Below are positions 13,551 to 21,516 of a stretch of 25,098 nt of DNA, piece by piece (the first letter of the stretch is position 1; every line of letters begins with the position of its first letter). Made by a program: the position numbers and the translations under genes. The notes below the pieces were generated by a model. The model was not told where the DNA came from. It worked only from the letters and a program-made list of their open reading frames with translations, and made no database searches. This DNA is from Methanothrix sp. (lineage in GTDB: Archaea; Halobacteriota; Methanosarcinia; Methanotrichales; Methanotrichaceae): NCBI GenBank assembly GCA_023229165.1, contig JALNZQ010000008.1:1-25098 (forward strand). Direction: 5' to 3'.

Positions 13551-13898
13551 TGATATTCCTCCGTGCTGGTATTGGCTAACCTAACGAAATAGTTTGTGTA
13601 GCTGGGGTGTGTCAGAATTGGTCTCATTCTATGTACATGTGTGTTGCTTGGGATTGCAAAGCGTCCCGCAAAAGAAAACGTGCTTGAAAAAAGATTGTGA
13701 CAAGCGGAACGTATCCTTGAACAGACAAAAAACTCAATTTTCCTCCGTGTAGACACCAATGCCGCATCTTATGTTTTGAATGACCTTTCATCTAGGACAA
13801 CCATTCCGCATCCTCTTCTGCAAGCCCTAATTACTTGCAAGAAGGGTGTGGTGAGGTACGCAAAGAATATGATCCGGAAGACGTAAGGAAGCTATTAG
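13551..13898. other. Intergenic region between the S-layer pseudogene and the pentapeptide genes
   Basis: 348 bp. It contains the intact ribosome site GGAGG (minus strand, 13562-13558) and probably the long leader of the former S-layer gene. Toward the right is an imperfect inverted repeat, CTTCTGCAAG (13815-13824) against CTTGCAAGAAG (13834-13844), followed by AAGGAA (13885-13890), the likely ribosome site of the next gene. I found no convincing TATA box and no real ORF. Confidence 0.45.
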
Positions 13899-15389
13899 AT
13901 GCCCTGGCGATCTCTGGCAATGATAGCCGTTTTAGCGATGGTGGTAGTATCCACCTCCGGTGCAGAGCAGGTTATCCCTGCCCAGGAAATATATGCAAAA
14001 ATCGAGGGCAAAGAGCCCGTTTATTATGATAGTATACGGGTTTTGGGCGACCTGGATCTCAGGCCACTGCCCGATGCTCGGGTGTCAAACTCGTTCGCAA
14101 TTACTAACTCTACTCTCATCAATGCAACCTTCGACGGCGTCACCTTCTCGAAGGACGTCGTATTCTGGGGCACCACCTTCGGGAACGCCAGCTTCGAGAA
14201 AGCCGCATTTCTGGGCCAGGCCGACTTCGCGAACACCTCTTTTGGTAACGCCAGCTTCACCGCCGCATCCTTCGCCAAGCCCGCAGTCTTTGATGGCGCC
14301 CTCTTTCGGGATAACGTGAGCTTTGAGGATGTCGTGTTTAGCAAGGATGCCTTCTTTAGCGAGGCCCGGTTCATGGCCAACGCCGATTTCAATTACTCCA
14401 ATTTTGCCTCTTACTCTTACTTCGCAGCCGCGCAATTTTTTGGGGATGCTCTCTTCTCAGACGTCGATTTCTCGGGAGCCCTGGACTTTTCCGCTGCAAC
14501 CGTCGCCGGGAGGGCCAACTTCTTCCAGTCCCGCTTCAATGGCGCCGGCTTTTCCAATGTCATCTTTTCCGGTCCCGTCCAGTTCGGCCTGGCCAGCTTC
14601 TCCGGCCTCTCCTCCTTTGGCGAAGCGGTCTTTGCGAATGAGGCGGTCTTCAATCTGGCCCGCTTTTCCCAGGCCGCCTACTTCTCGGGATCTGAGTTTC
14701 AGGGTCTTGCCCTCTTCGGCCTGACCAAGTTCCAGGACATCGCCAGCATGCAGAGCGCCCTGTTCGAGGGGGATCTCAACTTCAAGGGAGGATCGATCTC
14801 CACCATCCTTTTGGATAAGACAAAATTCGGCAAGAATTCTCGCATCATCTTAAACGACACCGACTTTGCCCGCTTCAAGGCCCACTGGAATGAGATCCAT
14901 GGGCATGTGGTCTGGGATCCGGGGGCCTACCTGGCCCTTGTGAACAATTATCACGGCCTGGGCTGGTCGGCAGATGAGGACGACTGCTACTATCAATATC
15001 GCAGCCTCAATCAGGGCGAAAAGCAGTGGGGTTGGTCGAAGGCCATTGACATCCTGGCCTGGCTGTCCTGCGGCTATGGAGTTCGCCCAGGTTATGCCGT
15101 GGCCTGGTCGCTTCTTACCATACTGGCCTTCGCTCTGGTATTTTGGAGAGGGGACGGCATTCGCCGCTCCGCCAAGCCTCTCTATGAGCCTGCTGAGGTG
15201 GACAGCGTGCCAGAGTGCGTCACAATGCGAAACGCTCTCTTCTTCAGCACCATGGTCTTTCTCTCCCAGGGGCCCATCGACTTTCTGCCCTTAGGCCGGA
15301 ACAGGTATTATGTTATCCTGGAAGGAATTTTAGGCTGGCTGCTCTTGGCGCTCTTCCTGGTGACCTTAGGCCGGGTTATGATCCGGTAA
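13899..15389 (+). CDS. Secreted pentapeptide-repeat protein with channel-like C-terminus (copy 1)
   Basis: 496 aa. Residues 1-22 form a signal-like segment (MIAVLAMVVVSTSGA). Residues about 70-330 are Phe-centred pentapeptide repeats with F every five residues (ASFEKAAFLGQADFANTSFG), expected to form a right-handed beta-helix and carrying many N-x-S/T sequons. A conserved connector holds CYYQYRSLNQ and WLSCGYGVRPGY. TM1 is about 399-416 and TM2 about 475-493. Between them, FFSTMVFLSQGPIDFLPLG sits where a two-TM potassium channel (Ion_trans_2 family) has its pore helix and T-V-G-Y-G filter, but the filter is not conserved. It is the first of a tandem pair; the second starts 13 bp after its stop. 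ATG 13899 is chosen (AAGGAA upstream); ATG 13920 is possible. Function unknown. Confidence 0.82.
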   Translation: MPWRSLAMIAVLAMVVVSTSGAEQVIPAQEIYAKIEGKEPVYYDSIRVLGDLDLRPLPDARVSNSFAITNSTLINATFDGVTFSKDVVFWGTTFGNASFEKAAFLGQADFANTSFGNASFTAASFAKPAVFDGALFRDNVSFEDVVFSKDAFFSEARFMANADFNYSNFASYSYFAAAQFFGDALFSDVDFSGALDFSAATVAGRANFFQSRFNGAGFSNVIFSGPVQFGLASFSGLSSFGEAVFANEAVFNLARFSQAAYFSGSEFQGLALFGLTKFQDIASMQSALFEGDLNFKGGSISTILLDKTKFGKNSRIILNDTDFARFKAHWNEIHGHVVWDPGAYLALVNNYHGLGWSADEDDCYYQYRSLNQGEKQWGWSKAIDILAWLSCGYGVRPGYAVAWSLLTILAFALVFWRGDGIRRSAKPLYEPAEVDSVPECVTMRNALFFSTMVFLSQGPIDFLPLGRNRYYVILEGILGWLLLALFLVTLGRVMIR

Positions 15390-15402
15390 TACAAATACAA
15401 AA

Positions 15403-16914
15403 GTGATAAATCCTGGGCCATCCTCAAATGCGTCAGTGATTAGAGTTTTCAGATGGCACATGCTGCTCTTGACCCTTCTGCTCCTCTTGTTTAGCGAGGC
15501 CTTGGCAGAAGTGCCGGGGCTTGATGCCCCATCGCCGGCCTCTCCGGTCATCGCCGCCCAGGATATCCTGGCCCAAATAAGATCGGGCGAGCCGCTGAAC
15601 TATGACAACGTAACCATAGCTGGTCAGCTGGATCTGGGTGCGGGTGAAGAGCCTGTAAAGCAATCGATACGAATTACCAACTCTCGCTTCCTGGGACCCT
15701 TAAGAATGGAGGCCGTGACCTTCGCTGATGTCCTGGATCTGCGGGGATGCATCTTTCAAGATAATGTCAGCTTTGTCAAGTCCGTTTTCCAGAAAGATGC
15801 CAAATTTTCCGGAGCAAGATTCCAAAAGCAGGCCGACTTTGCCGAGACCTCTTTTCAGGGACCTGCCTCTTTCATCAGCGCGCTTTTTCGTAACGATAGC
15901 AGCTTTAGCAATGCCCTGTTCAATGAGGATGCAGTCTTCCTCGATTCCGGCTTCTCCAGTGATGTCGACTTTAATTATGTCAAGTTCCTGCGTTCTGGAT
16001 CTTTCTGGAATGCCAACTTTGAAGATGTGAGCTTCTTTGAGACTCAGTTTGCCGGTCAGGTCACATTTCGATCAGCCCAGTTTCGAGGCAATGCCACATT
16101 TGCTGCCACTCGTTTCGAGAGCGATGTGCTCTTTCGCGCGGCCCGCTTCTGGAAAGGAAGCACTTTTGGCCTGTCCAGCTTTGGGGGCCTCGCGGACTTT
16201 GGCAATGTTTACTTCAAAAAGACGGCCTTCTTTGGGGGTGTGAAGTTCGCAGACCTGGCCTATTTCGCCAGCGCCAGATTTGATGGGGATTTGATCCTGG
16301 AGGGGGCACGGTTGTACAGCATGCAACTGGATAATGTCTCATTCAGTGAGAACTCTAAAATCAACCTCAACAGCACGGATTTTTCCAAGTTCGTGGTCCA
16401 CTGGAGCACTATACGGGATCGCATGGTGTACAATGGGGCCGCCTACCTGGCACTAGTGAAGAACTACAAGAGCCTGGAGTGGTTTGATGAAGCCGATGAA
16501 TGCTACTATCAATATCGCAGAATAGGTCAAGAGCTGGCGCCCTGGGGCTGGGACAAATTCTCGGACATAATCTCCTGGCTCTCCTGCGGTTATGGAGTTC
16601 GGGTGAGCTATACGGCCTTTTGGTGCCTTTTTACCATTCTCATCTTTGGAGCGATATATTGGGCGGGAAAAGGCATGGACAAATTCGAGATCGAAGGCAT
16701 GGAGCTTCCTGGAAACCAGCGTCTTAAGCCCAGCAAGCGCGTCTCTTTCACCGATGCCCTCTATTTCAGCATTGCCATGTTCACCACCTCTCAGGCGCCC
16801 GTCAATACCTATCCGGTAGGCGTTTACAGGTATCTGGCCATGGCGGAAGGCATATTGGGCTGGTTCTTCCTGGGCCTCTTCGTGGTAGTGCTCAGCGCAG
16901 TGCTCATTCGCTGA
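15403..16914 (+). CDS. Secreted pentapeptide-repeat protein with channel-like C-terminus (copy 2)
   Basis: 503 aa from GTG 15403; GTG 15436 (then IRVFRWHMLLLTLL) gives a neater signal peptide, and ATG 15460 is also possible. No clear ribosome site decides between them. It is a paralogue of copy 1 with the same order: signal peptide ending LFSEALAEVP, AQDILAQIRSGEPLNYDNV (compare PAQEIYAKIEGKEPVYYDSI), a long run of Phe-centred pentapeptide repeats, then ADECYYQYRRIGQ, WLSCGYGVRVSY, TM1, a basic loop, and ALYFSIAMFTTSQAPVNTYP before TM2. The pore motif is closer to a potassium channel than in copy 1 (FTT then YPVG), but the filter Gly-Tyr-Gly is replaced by Ser-Gln-Ala-Pro. Probably cotranscribed with copy 1. 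Confidence 0.82.
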   Translation: MINPGPSSNASVIRVFRWHMLLLTLLLLLFSEALAEVPGLDAPSPASPVIAAQDILAQIRSGEPLNYDNVTIAGQLDLGAGEEPVKQSIRITNSRFLGPLRMEAVTFADVLDLRGCIFQDNVSFVKSVFQKDAKFSGARFQKQADFAETSFQGPASFISALFRNDSSFSNALFNEDAVFLDSGFSSDVDFNYVKFLRSGSFWNANFEDVSFFETQFAGQVTFRSAQFRGNATFAATRFESDVLFRAARFWKGSTFGLSSFGGLADFGNVYFKKTAFFGGVKFADLAYFASARFDGDLILEGARLYSMQLDNVSFSENSKINLNSTDFSKFVVHWSTIRDRMVYNGAAYLALVKNYKSLEWFDEADECYYQYRRIGQELAPWGWDKFSDIISWLSCGYGVRVSYTAFWCLFTILIFGAIYWAGKGMDKFEIEGMELPGNQRLKPSKRVSFTDALYFSIAMFTTSQAPVNTYPVGVYRYLAMAEGILGWFFLGLFVVVLSAVLIR

Positions 16915-16954
16915 AATGGGAAAAATCGCCAGAGCGCGCCAATCCGGAAAGGTT

Positions 16955-16960
16955 GATATA
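16955..16960 (+). promoter_or_regulatory. Likely TATA element of tRNA-Arg
   Basis: GATATA sits about 31-36 bp before the mature tRNA 5' end, similar spacing to the tRNA-Lys promoter. Confidence 0.35.
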
Positions 16961-16990
16961 CGTGTTGGGTATACGAGAAAGATCGGAAAA

Positions 16991-17065
16991 GGGCGCGTGG
17001 CCTAGTCCGGATAAGGCGGCAGCCTCCTAAGCTGTAGATCGGGGGTTCGAATCCCCCCGCGCCCG
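16991..17065 (+). tRNA. tRNA-Arg (anticodon CCU)
   Basis: The cloverleaf is complete. Acceptor GGGCGCG pairs with CGCGCCC (17058-17064), discriminator G17065. The anticodon stem GCAGC/GCTGT encloses loop CTCCTAA, anticodon CCT reading AGG. The T arm is GGGGG-TTCGAAT-CCCCC. No intron, no encoded CCA; T5 at 17072-17076 is a likely terminator. Confidence 0.95.
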
Positions 17066-17114
17066 CTTGCGTTTTTGAAAAAACAAACAGCGAAAAACCC
17101 GAGAATGGATGGTT

Positions 17115-17987
17115 TTAGGGTACGATCTTGGAGATGGCCAGCTCCAGGATATCCTCAGCTCCTGATTTCTTCAGCAGGGGTATGAGCAGGTTGACTATGG
17201 ATCTGTCAACCACGGTCTCCACGGCGTAGTAGCCGGAGTTGTAGAGCTTGGAGATGGTGGGGTTCTTCATGCTGGGCAGCATAGATATCAAATCCTCCAT
17301 CGAATCCTCGGGCACGTTCATCTTGAGCAGGACCTTCCCTCTCGCCTTTATGACCGCAGATAGAAGCGTCTCTACGGCCACGATCTCCTCGTGCTTCTCC
17401 GGGTCTGCCCAGCTCTTTTTGTTGGCTATCAGCTCCGAGGTGGACTGCTGCATGACATCAATGATCTTCAGGCCGTTCTTTTTCAGGGTGGAGCCGGTCT
17501 CGGTGAGATCAACGACCACATCGGTCAGCTCCGGAACCTTGGCTTCGGTAGCTCCGAAGGAGAACTGGATGTCCACCGGTATTCCCAGGCTCAAAAAGAA
17601 GGCCTGGGTGAGGTTAGGATATTCAGTGGATACGCGGCTGCCCGGTTTTATCTCACGGGCTGAGTGGATATCCAGGCTCTCGGGCACGGCAACCACCAGC
17701 TTTACAATGCCCGGCCCCAGTTTGCCGTAGTTGAGCTCAGCCACACGGGCCACGATGGCACCTGACTCCATTATCCAGTCCGTTCCGGAGATGCCCAGGT
17801 CGAAGTAGCCTTTGGCCACATATCCTGGTATCTCCTGGGGACGGAGGATCTTCACCTTGCCGATGCGGGGGTCTCCTATGCGGGCGTTGTACTCTCGCTC
17901 CGTTCTCTTAACCTCCAGCCCGGCTTGCTCGAAGAGCTGCAGTGTCTGATTTTGCAGGCTGCCCTTGGGAATGGCGATGTCGATCAT
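17115..17987 (-). CDS. hisG: ATP phosphoribosyltransferase, long form
   Basis: First step of histidine biosynthesis: ATP + PRPP to phosphoribosyl-ATP. 290 aa from ATG 17987-17985 (MIDIAIPKGSLQNQTLQLFE). Two periplasmic-binding-like lobes carry KILRPQEIPGYVAKGYFDLG and GISGTDWIMESG; the PRPP loop is DVVVDLTETGSTL (156-168). The C-terminal about 75 residues form the ACT-like HisG_C domain (KVLLKMNVPEDSMEDLISML), so this is the homohexameric, histidine-feedback-regulated type that does not need HisZ. The frame extends upstream to 18308 but crosses the promoter and the oppositely oriented phosphoesterase gene, so that extension is not coding. No other his genes lie nearby. Confidence 0.96.
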   Translation of the reverse strand: MIDIAIPKGSLQNQTLQLFEQAGLEVKRTEREYNARIGDPRIGKVKILRPQEIPGYVAKGYFDLGISGTDWIMESGAIVARVAELNYGKLGPGIVKLVVAVPESLDIHSAREIKPGSRVSTEYPNLTQAFFLSLGIPVDIQFSFGATEAKVPELTDVVVDLTETGSTLKKNGLKIIDVMQQSTSELIANKKSWADPEKHEEIVAVETLLSAVIKARGKVLLKMNVPEDSMEDLISMLPSMKNPTISKLYNSGYYAVETVVDRSIVNLLIPLLKKSGAEDILELAISKIVP

Positions 17988-18070
17988 TCTGATGGTTTGC
18001 TTTTTTAGAACATATTTTTGTCTTTTGCTCGATCTTCGTTTGCCGTTTTCCAGGCGTTCGCGGCTCACAA

Positions 18071-18082
18071 TATTTATAAATA
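18071..18082. promoter_or_regulatory. Palindromic TATA element shared by hisG (-) and the phosphoesterase (+)
   Basis: TATTTATAAATA is a perfect 12-bp palindrome and a good TATA box on both strands. It is 84 bp from the hisG ATG and 39 bp from the phosphoesterase TTG. It is the only strong TATA element in the 133-bp gap, so it may serve both divergent genes. Confidence 0.6.
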
Positions 18083-18120
18083 ACAACAGTAATAAACATT
18101 TGTGGGAAGGGTGAAGGCAA

Positions 18121-19062
18121 TTGTCATCTCTGATTATCTCTGATACGCATTTCGGCCTGGATTCATCGACTCTTAAGAGCCCGGCAAAGGTAGACCAGTT
18201 GATGCAAGAGATATCGGAATTTGAGAGCGGCTGTGACGAGGTCGTGCTTTTGGGTGATATCTTCGATTTCTGGAGGGTGCCCCCTGAGAATGCTGTGAAG
18301 GGCGCCATCCCTTTTTTAAAACGTCTCTCTCAGGAGAGTCTAAAGATTCGCTACGTTGTGGGAAATCACGATCATCACCTGGTGGTACAAAAGCAGGAGG
18401 CCGAGTTCATGGAGAGGGCAAGTCGCGGCGATCTGTATCCTATTTACTATCCCTCCCTCCACTGGCGCCGGACTTTTTGCGGCCTTGATATCGATATGCT
18501 TTACCCCGCTTACCGGGCACGTTGTAGCCGGAGGACCTTCCTCTTCACTCACGGCCATCATCTGGACGGCATTCAAAACTTCACTTTGCAGATGGTGGAG
18601 AAGCTGCGCCGGATCTCAGGAGAGGAGTTTCTTCCCGCAGACCTGGAGATGATGATGACTTATGCTTACGAGGGCATCTACCGCTCCGCCTGCATCGGTG
18701 AGATGGTCTCTTTCGAGAACTCTGTCTGGAAGGCCTCCAGCCTGCTGCAACGGTTCAACGCCGGCTTTTTTTCCAACAAGCGCCACGCCTGCGTAGAGGG
18801 GCAGTACGAGGCAATATTGAAGTTCATTCGCGATAGAAGCCTCGGCAAAATAGACTGCTTCATTTATGGGGATACACACCGAGCCGGCATATTTCAGAAA
18901 AAAAGCGGGCCGCTGGCCGTGAACACGGGCTGCTTTGTGCGTGAGTCGGGAAATAACTCATGCCTTGAGACATCCGATACCTATCTGCTCCTGGATGAGG
19001 GTGGGCTGACCATAAGGAAGCTGGGCAGGAAAAGGCCTCTATTTTTGTGTGAGATTCTCTAG
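18121..19062 (+). CDS. Metallophosphoesterase, LpxH-like (COG2908 type)
   Basis: 313-aa calcineurin-type metallophosphatase. Metal-site motifs are complete: D8 and H10 in ISDTH, D46 and D49 in LLGDIFDFW, N82-H83 in GNHDHH, H144/H146 in FTHGHHLDG, and H253 in YGDTHRAG. The GDIFDFW and THGHH combination is that of UDP-2,3-diacylglucosamine pyrophosphatase (LpxH)-like proteins. Archaea make no lipid A, so the substrate must differ, perhaps another nucleotide-linked or phospholipid pyrophosphate. The start is TTG 18121, since GGTGA is 8 nt upstream and the family strand SLIISDTHFG begins right there. No signal peptide, so it should act in the cytoplasm. Divergent from hisG with a shared TATA element. 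Confidence 0.88.
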   Translation: MSSLIISDTHFGLDSSTLKSPAKVDQLMQEISEFESGCDEVVLLGDIFDFWRVPPENAVKGAIPFLKRLSQESLKIRYVVGNHDHHLVVQKQEAEFMERASRGDLYPIYYPSLHWRRTFCGLDIDMLYPAYRARCSRRTFLFTHGHHLDGIQNFTLQMVEKLRRISGEEFLPADLEMMMTYAYEGIYRSACIGEMVSFENSVWKASSLLQRFNAGFFSNKRHACVEGQYEAILKFIRDRSLGKIDCFIYGDTHRAGIFQKKSGPLAVNTGCFVRESGNNSCLETSDTYLLLDEGGLTIRKLGRKRPLFLCEIL

Positions 19063-19102
19063 ATGCCAAACCTATTTCATCCAGTATCATCTAGACCAGT
19101 TC

Positions 19103-19411
19103 ATGTTCGAACCAAACGAGGAATCCCTGGTCCTGGAGATCGTTCGCGGCTTTTTCGATATTCCATCTGAAGAGATGATGAAGATCGGCGATCAATTTAA
19201 AATTCTGCTCTTCGGTCCTCAGGCCGCCAGTGAAGAGGAAGCTGCGGCAAAGCTCAAGGAGGCGCTAAAAGATATGACCAAAGAGCAGGTTTTTATGGCA
19301 GGTATGTTCGTCTCGGGCCTGCTGCGCTGCAACCTTATCCCGCAAATTGAGCAGCAGTATCAGCAAGCGAAGGCAGAAGGAAAAATTGAGCCTGATTGCG
19401 GTTGTGATTGA
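19103..19411 (+). CDS. Hypothetical acidic protein, 102 aa
   Basis: Starts MFEPNEESLVLEIVRGFFDI and ends DCGCD. The sequence is mostly helical and acidic, with a Glu/Ala/Lys-rich central helix (EEEAAAKLKEALKDMTKEQV) and a hydrophobic segment MAGMFVSGLLRCNLI that is too short and mixed to be a sure membrane helix. The C-terminal CGC might bind metal. I do not recognise the family. The frame is open back to GTG 19049, but ATG 19103 is preferred because the upstream part overlaps the phosphoesterase end. elp3 follows 24 bp after its stop, so the two may form an operon. Confidence 0.7.
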   Translation: MFEPNEESLVLEIVRGFFDIPSEEMMKIGDQFKILLFGPQAASEEEAAAKLKEALKDMTKEQVFMAGMFVSGLLRCNLIPQIEQQYQQAKAEGKIEPDCGCD

Positions 19412-19435
19412 TGGCCCCTTTGCATCCGTTTCGCT

Positions 19436-21016
19436 ATGAATGAAGCGCTTTGTGCATGCCGGGACGGCAAGGCCCTTGGCCAGGAGCTGCGACGCATAGT
19501 TGATGCCATTTTAGCGGGCGAGATCAAGACGCAGGCGGATCTGGAGTCGCATAAGAAGGACGCCTCATCGCGGCTAGCCCTCGCTTCCCTGCCAAGCAAT
19601 GCCGATATACTCGGCTTCGCTACACCCTCGGAGCGCGAGCGCCTCAAGATGCTGGTGCGCAAGCCCACACGAACCCTCTCCGGCGTAGCCGTCATCGCGG
19701 CCATGACCTCTCCGGCCCGCTGCCCGCACGGAACCTGCGTTCCCTGTCCGGGCGGCATTCGTTGCTCTTCGGCGCAAAGCTACACGGGTCGCGAGCCTGC
19801 AGCGCTTCGGGCAGCGCAGCACGACTATGACCCCTATCGCCAGGTGATGGCCCGGTTGTCTCAGCTGGATGAGATTGGCCACCCCCTGGACAAGTCAGAG
19901 CTGATCATCATGGGCGGAACGATCACGGCGCGTCCTTTAGGCTATCAGCACTGGTTTGTCAAACGCTGTCTGCAGGCCATGAATGATTATCCCGTTGCAA
20001 GAGCCTCTTTTACAGCGTGGCAGTCATTTGCTGATGTGGCTATTGCCAATGAGACTGCATCGGTTAGAAACATCGGCACCACCTTTGAGACCCGACCGGA
20101 CCATTGCGGTCCCAGGGAGACAATGAACATGCTCCTTCTTGGAGCCACCAAGGTAGAGCTGGGTGTGCAGAGCACTCGTGATGATCTCTTAGTGAATATG
20201 AAGCGTGGCCATACGGTCGAGGATGCCGTCTCCGCCAATTGCGCTTTGCGAGAGGTGGGCCTGAAGGTGGGCTTTCACATGATGCCGGGACTGCCCGGCT
20301 CCTCTCCAAAGGTGGATCTGGAGGTCTTCCGCGAGCTTTTCTCGGATAGCCGCTTTCGCCCGGACTACCTCAAAATATATCCCACTTTGGTAGTGGAAGG
20401 GACCGAGCTTTATCGGCAATACATGTTGGGTGAATATGTCCCTATGGGCGACGCCGAAGCGGCAGAGCTGGTATCTCGCATAAAAGAAATTCTGCCCGCC
20501 TACGTTCGGCTTCAGCGTGTGCAGCGAGATATTCCTGCTCAGCTCATCGTGGCGGGGGTCAAGAAATCCAATTTGCGTCAGCTTGCGGCGCAGCGATTGC
20601 AGACGCGGGGACATTATTGTCGCTGCATTCGTTGTCGGGAAGCGGGGCTGCGTCGGTTCTTAGGCGGGGATGTGGTGCTAAAACACGAGGCTTATGAGGC
20701 ATGCGGCGGAGCCGAGCACTTTTTGTCCTTCGAGGGGGAGGACGAGACAATCGTCGGCTTCCTACGCCTACGACTTTCTGCCCGCGCCCGGGTGAGGGAG
20801 CTGCACGTCTACGGGCCCATGCTTCCCATCGGCAGCAGAGCGGAAGGGTGGCAGCATCGTGGCTTTGGGGCAAGACTGCTACATGAGGCAGAGACCCTGG
20901 CAGAGGAGGCGGGCTACGGCTCCCTGGAAATTACCAGCGGCATTGGGGCCAGAGGCTACTATCGGAGGCTGGGATATGAGTTATGTGGGCCTTACATGGC
21001 CAAGCGATTTAAATAG
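19436..21016 (+). CDS. elp3: Elp3: tRNA U34 carboxymethyl-transferase (radical SAM + acetyltransferase)
   Basis: Archaeal Elp3 works without the other Elongator subunits to make cm5U34 in tRNA, using acetyl-CoA and SAM. 526 aa, full length. The radical-SAM domain carries C96-X4-C101-X2-C104 (RCPHGTCVPCPGG), then QSYTGREPAALRA, ELIIMGGTITARP, ETRPDHCGPRE and GHTVEDAV. A cysteine-rich linker (HYCRCIRCREAGLRR) matches the Elp3 zinc/tRNA-binding segment. The GNAT domain fills about 400-526, with ELHVYGPMLPIG, WQHRGFGARLL and GARGYYRRLGYELCGPYMAK. ATG 19436 gives the usual N-terminal tRNA-binding region. It follows the unknown 102-aa gene closely and precedes S8e. Confidence 0.96.
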   Translation: MNEALCACRDGKALGQELRRIVDAILAGEIKTQADLESHKKDASSRLALASLPSNADILGFATPSERERLKMLVRKPTRTLSGVAVIAAMTSPARCPHGTCVPCPGGIRCSSAQSYTGREPAALRAAQHDYDPYRQVMARLSQLDEIGHPLDKSELIIMGGTITARPLGYQHWFVKRCLQAMNDYPVARASFTAWQSFADVAIANETASVRNIGTTFETRPDHCGPRETMNMLLLGATKVELGVQSTRDDLLVNMKRGHTVEDAVSANCALREVGLKVGFHMMPGLPGSSPKVDLEVFRELFSDSRFRPDYLKIYPTLVVEGTELYRQYMLGEYVPMGDAEAAELVSRIKEILPAYVRLQRVQRDIPAQLIVAGVKKSNLRQLAAQRLQTRGHYCRCIRCREAGLRRFLGGDVVLKHEAYEACGGAEHFLSFEGEDETIVGFLRLRLSARARVRELHVYGPMLPIGSRAEGWQHRGFGARLLHEAETLAEEAGYGSLEITSGIGARGYYRRLGYELCGPYMAKRFK

Positions 21017-21067
21017 GATTGAAAAGGATTTGAAACGAATGGGAATTGGATCAAAGCACCACAACCA

Positions 21068-21074
21068 TTAAATA
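21068..21074 (+). promoter_or_regulatory. TATA box for the S8e gene
   Basis: TTAAATA, 42 bp before ATG 21116; a ribosome site GAGGA (21103-21107) precedes the start. Confidence 0.5.
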
Positions 21075-21115
21075 CCGTGCACCAAAGAGGATTCGCGGTT
21101 CTGAGGAATTATAAT

Positions 21116-21499
21116 ATGCGTTGGCAAGGCAAAATTGGAAGGAAGCCCACCGGAGGGAAATTGATTCCCGCCCGGGGCAAGAGAAAGTGTGAGATCGGCA
21201 GAGAGCAGAGCGATACCACCATTGCCGCGGTCAGAGTTAAGAAGATCGAGACAAAAGGCGGAAATATGAAGCTACGCATGCTGCGGGGCGATATGGCCAC
21301 AATTGCCGATCCAGTGACAGGCAAGTCCAAGACGGTCAAGATTGAGACTGTAAAGGAAAACAAGGCCAATCTGCACTACATGAGAAGGAACATTCTCACC
21401 AGGGGTGCTGTCATCAAGACAGAAATGGGAGATGCCAGGATAACCAACCGGCCCGGCCAGGATGGCGTTATCAATGCTATACTGCTGCCAGCTGCGTAA
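21116..21499 (+). CDS. rps8e: 30S ribosomal protein S8e
   Basis: Small-subunit ribosomal protein shared by archaea and eukaryotes. 127 aa, normal archaeal length, basic. Signature segments: MRWQGKIGRKPTGGKLIPA, a GRE-like element after the basic KRK, VKKIETKGGNMKLRMLRGD, and C-terminal RNILTRGAVIKTEMGDARIT with RPGQDGVINAILL. ATG 21116 is preferred over in-frame ATG-like starts from 21077 because the family begins at MRWQGK and GAGGA lies 8 nt upstream. Its own TATA box is at 21068-21074. The DUF1922 gene begins 17 bp after the stop and is probably cotranscribed. Confidence 0.97.
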   Translation: MRWQGKIGRKPTGGKLIPARGKRKCEIGREQSDTTIAAVRVKKIETKGGNMKLRMLRGDMATIADPVTGKSKTVKIETVKENKANLHYMRRNILTRGAVIKTEMGDARITNRPGQDGVINAILLPAA

Positions 21500-21516
21500 A
21501 ACCTTTTCTCTTTTAG

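Noticed and set aside
13523..13759. 78-codon minus-strand frame upstream of the S-layer remnant
   Set aside because: It is in a different frame from the S-layer coding sequence, shows no recognisable protein features, and overlaps the likely leader.
13835..14029. 64-codon plus-strand frame at the start of the pentapeptide region
   Set aside because: It overlaps the signal peptide of the 496-aa protein in another frame and ends in Arg/Cys-rich translation typical of an out-of-frame reading.
14024..14653. Several antisense frames with repeat-like protein sequence
   Set aside because: They mirror the periodic codons of the pentapeptide repeats and are shadows of that gene.
13899..16914. Repetitive DNA as a CRISPR or satellite array
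   Set aside because: The periodicity is at the amino-acid level (Phe every five residues) with divergent codons; no identical DNA repeats and no spacers.
17988..18308. 107-codon N-terminal extension of hisG
   Set aside because: It crosses the shared promoter and the 5' part of the phosphoesterase on the other strand; the HisG fold begins at MIDIAIPKGS.
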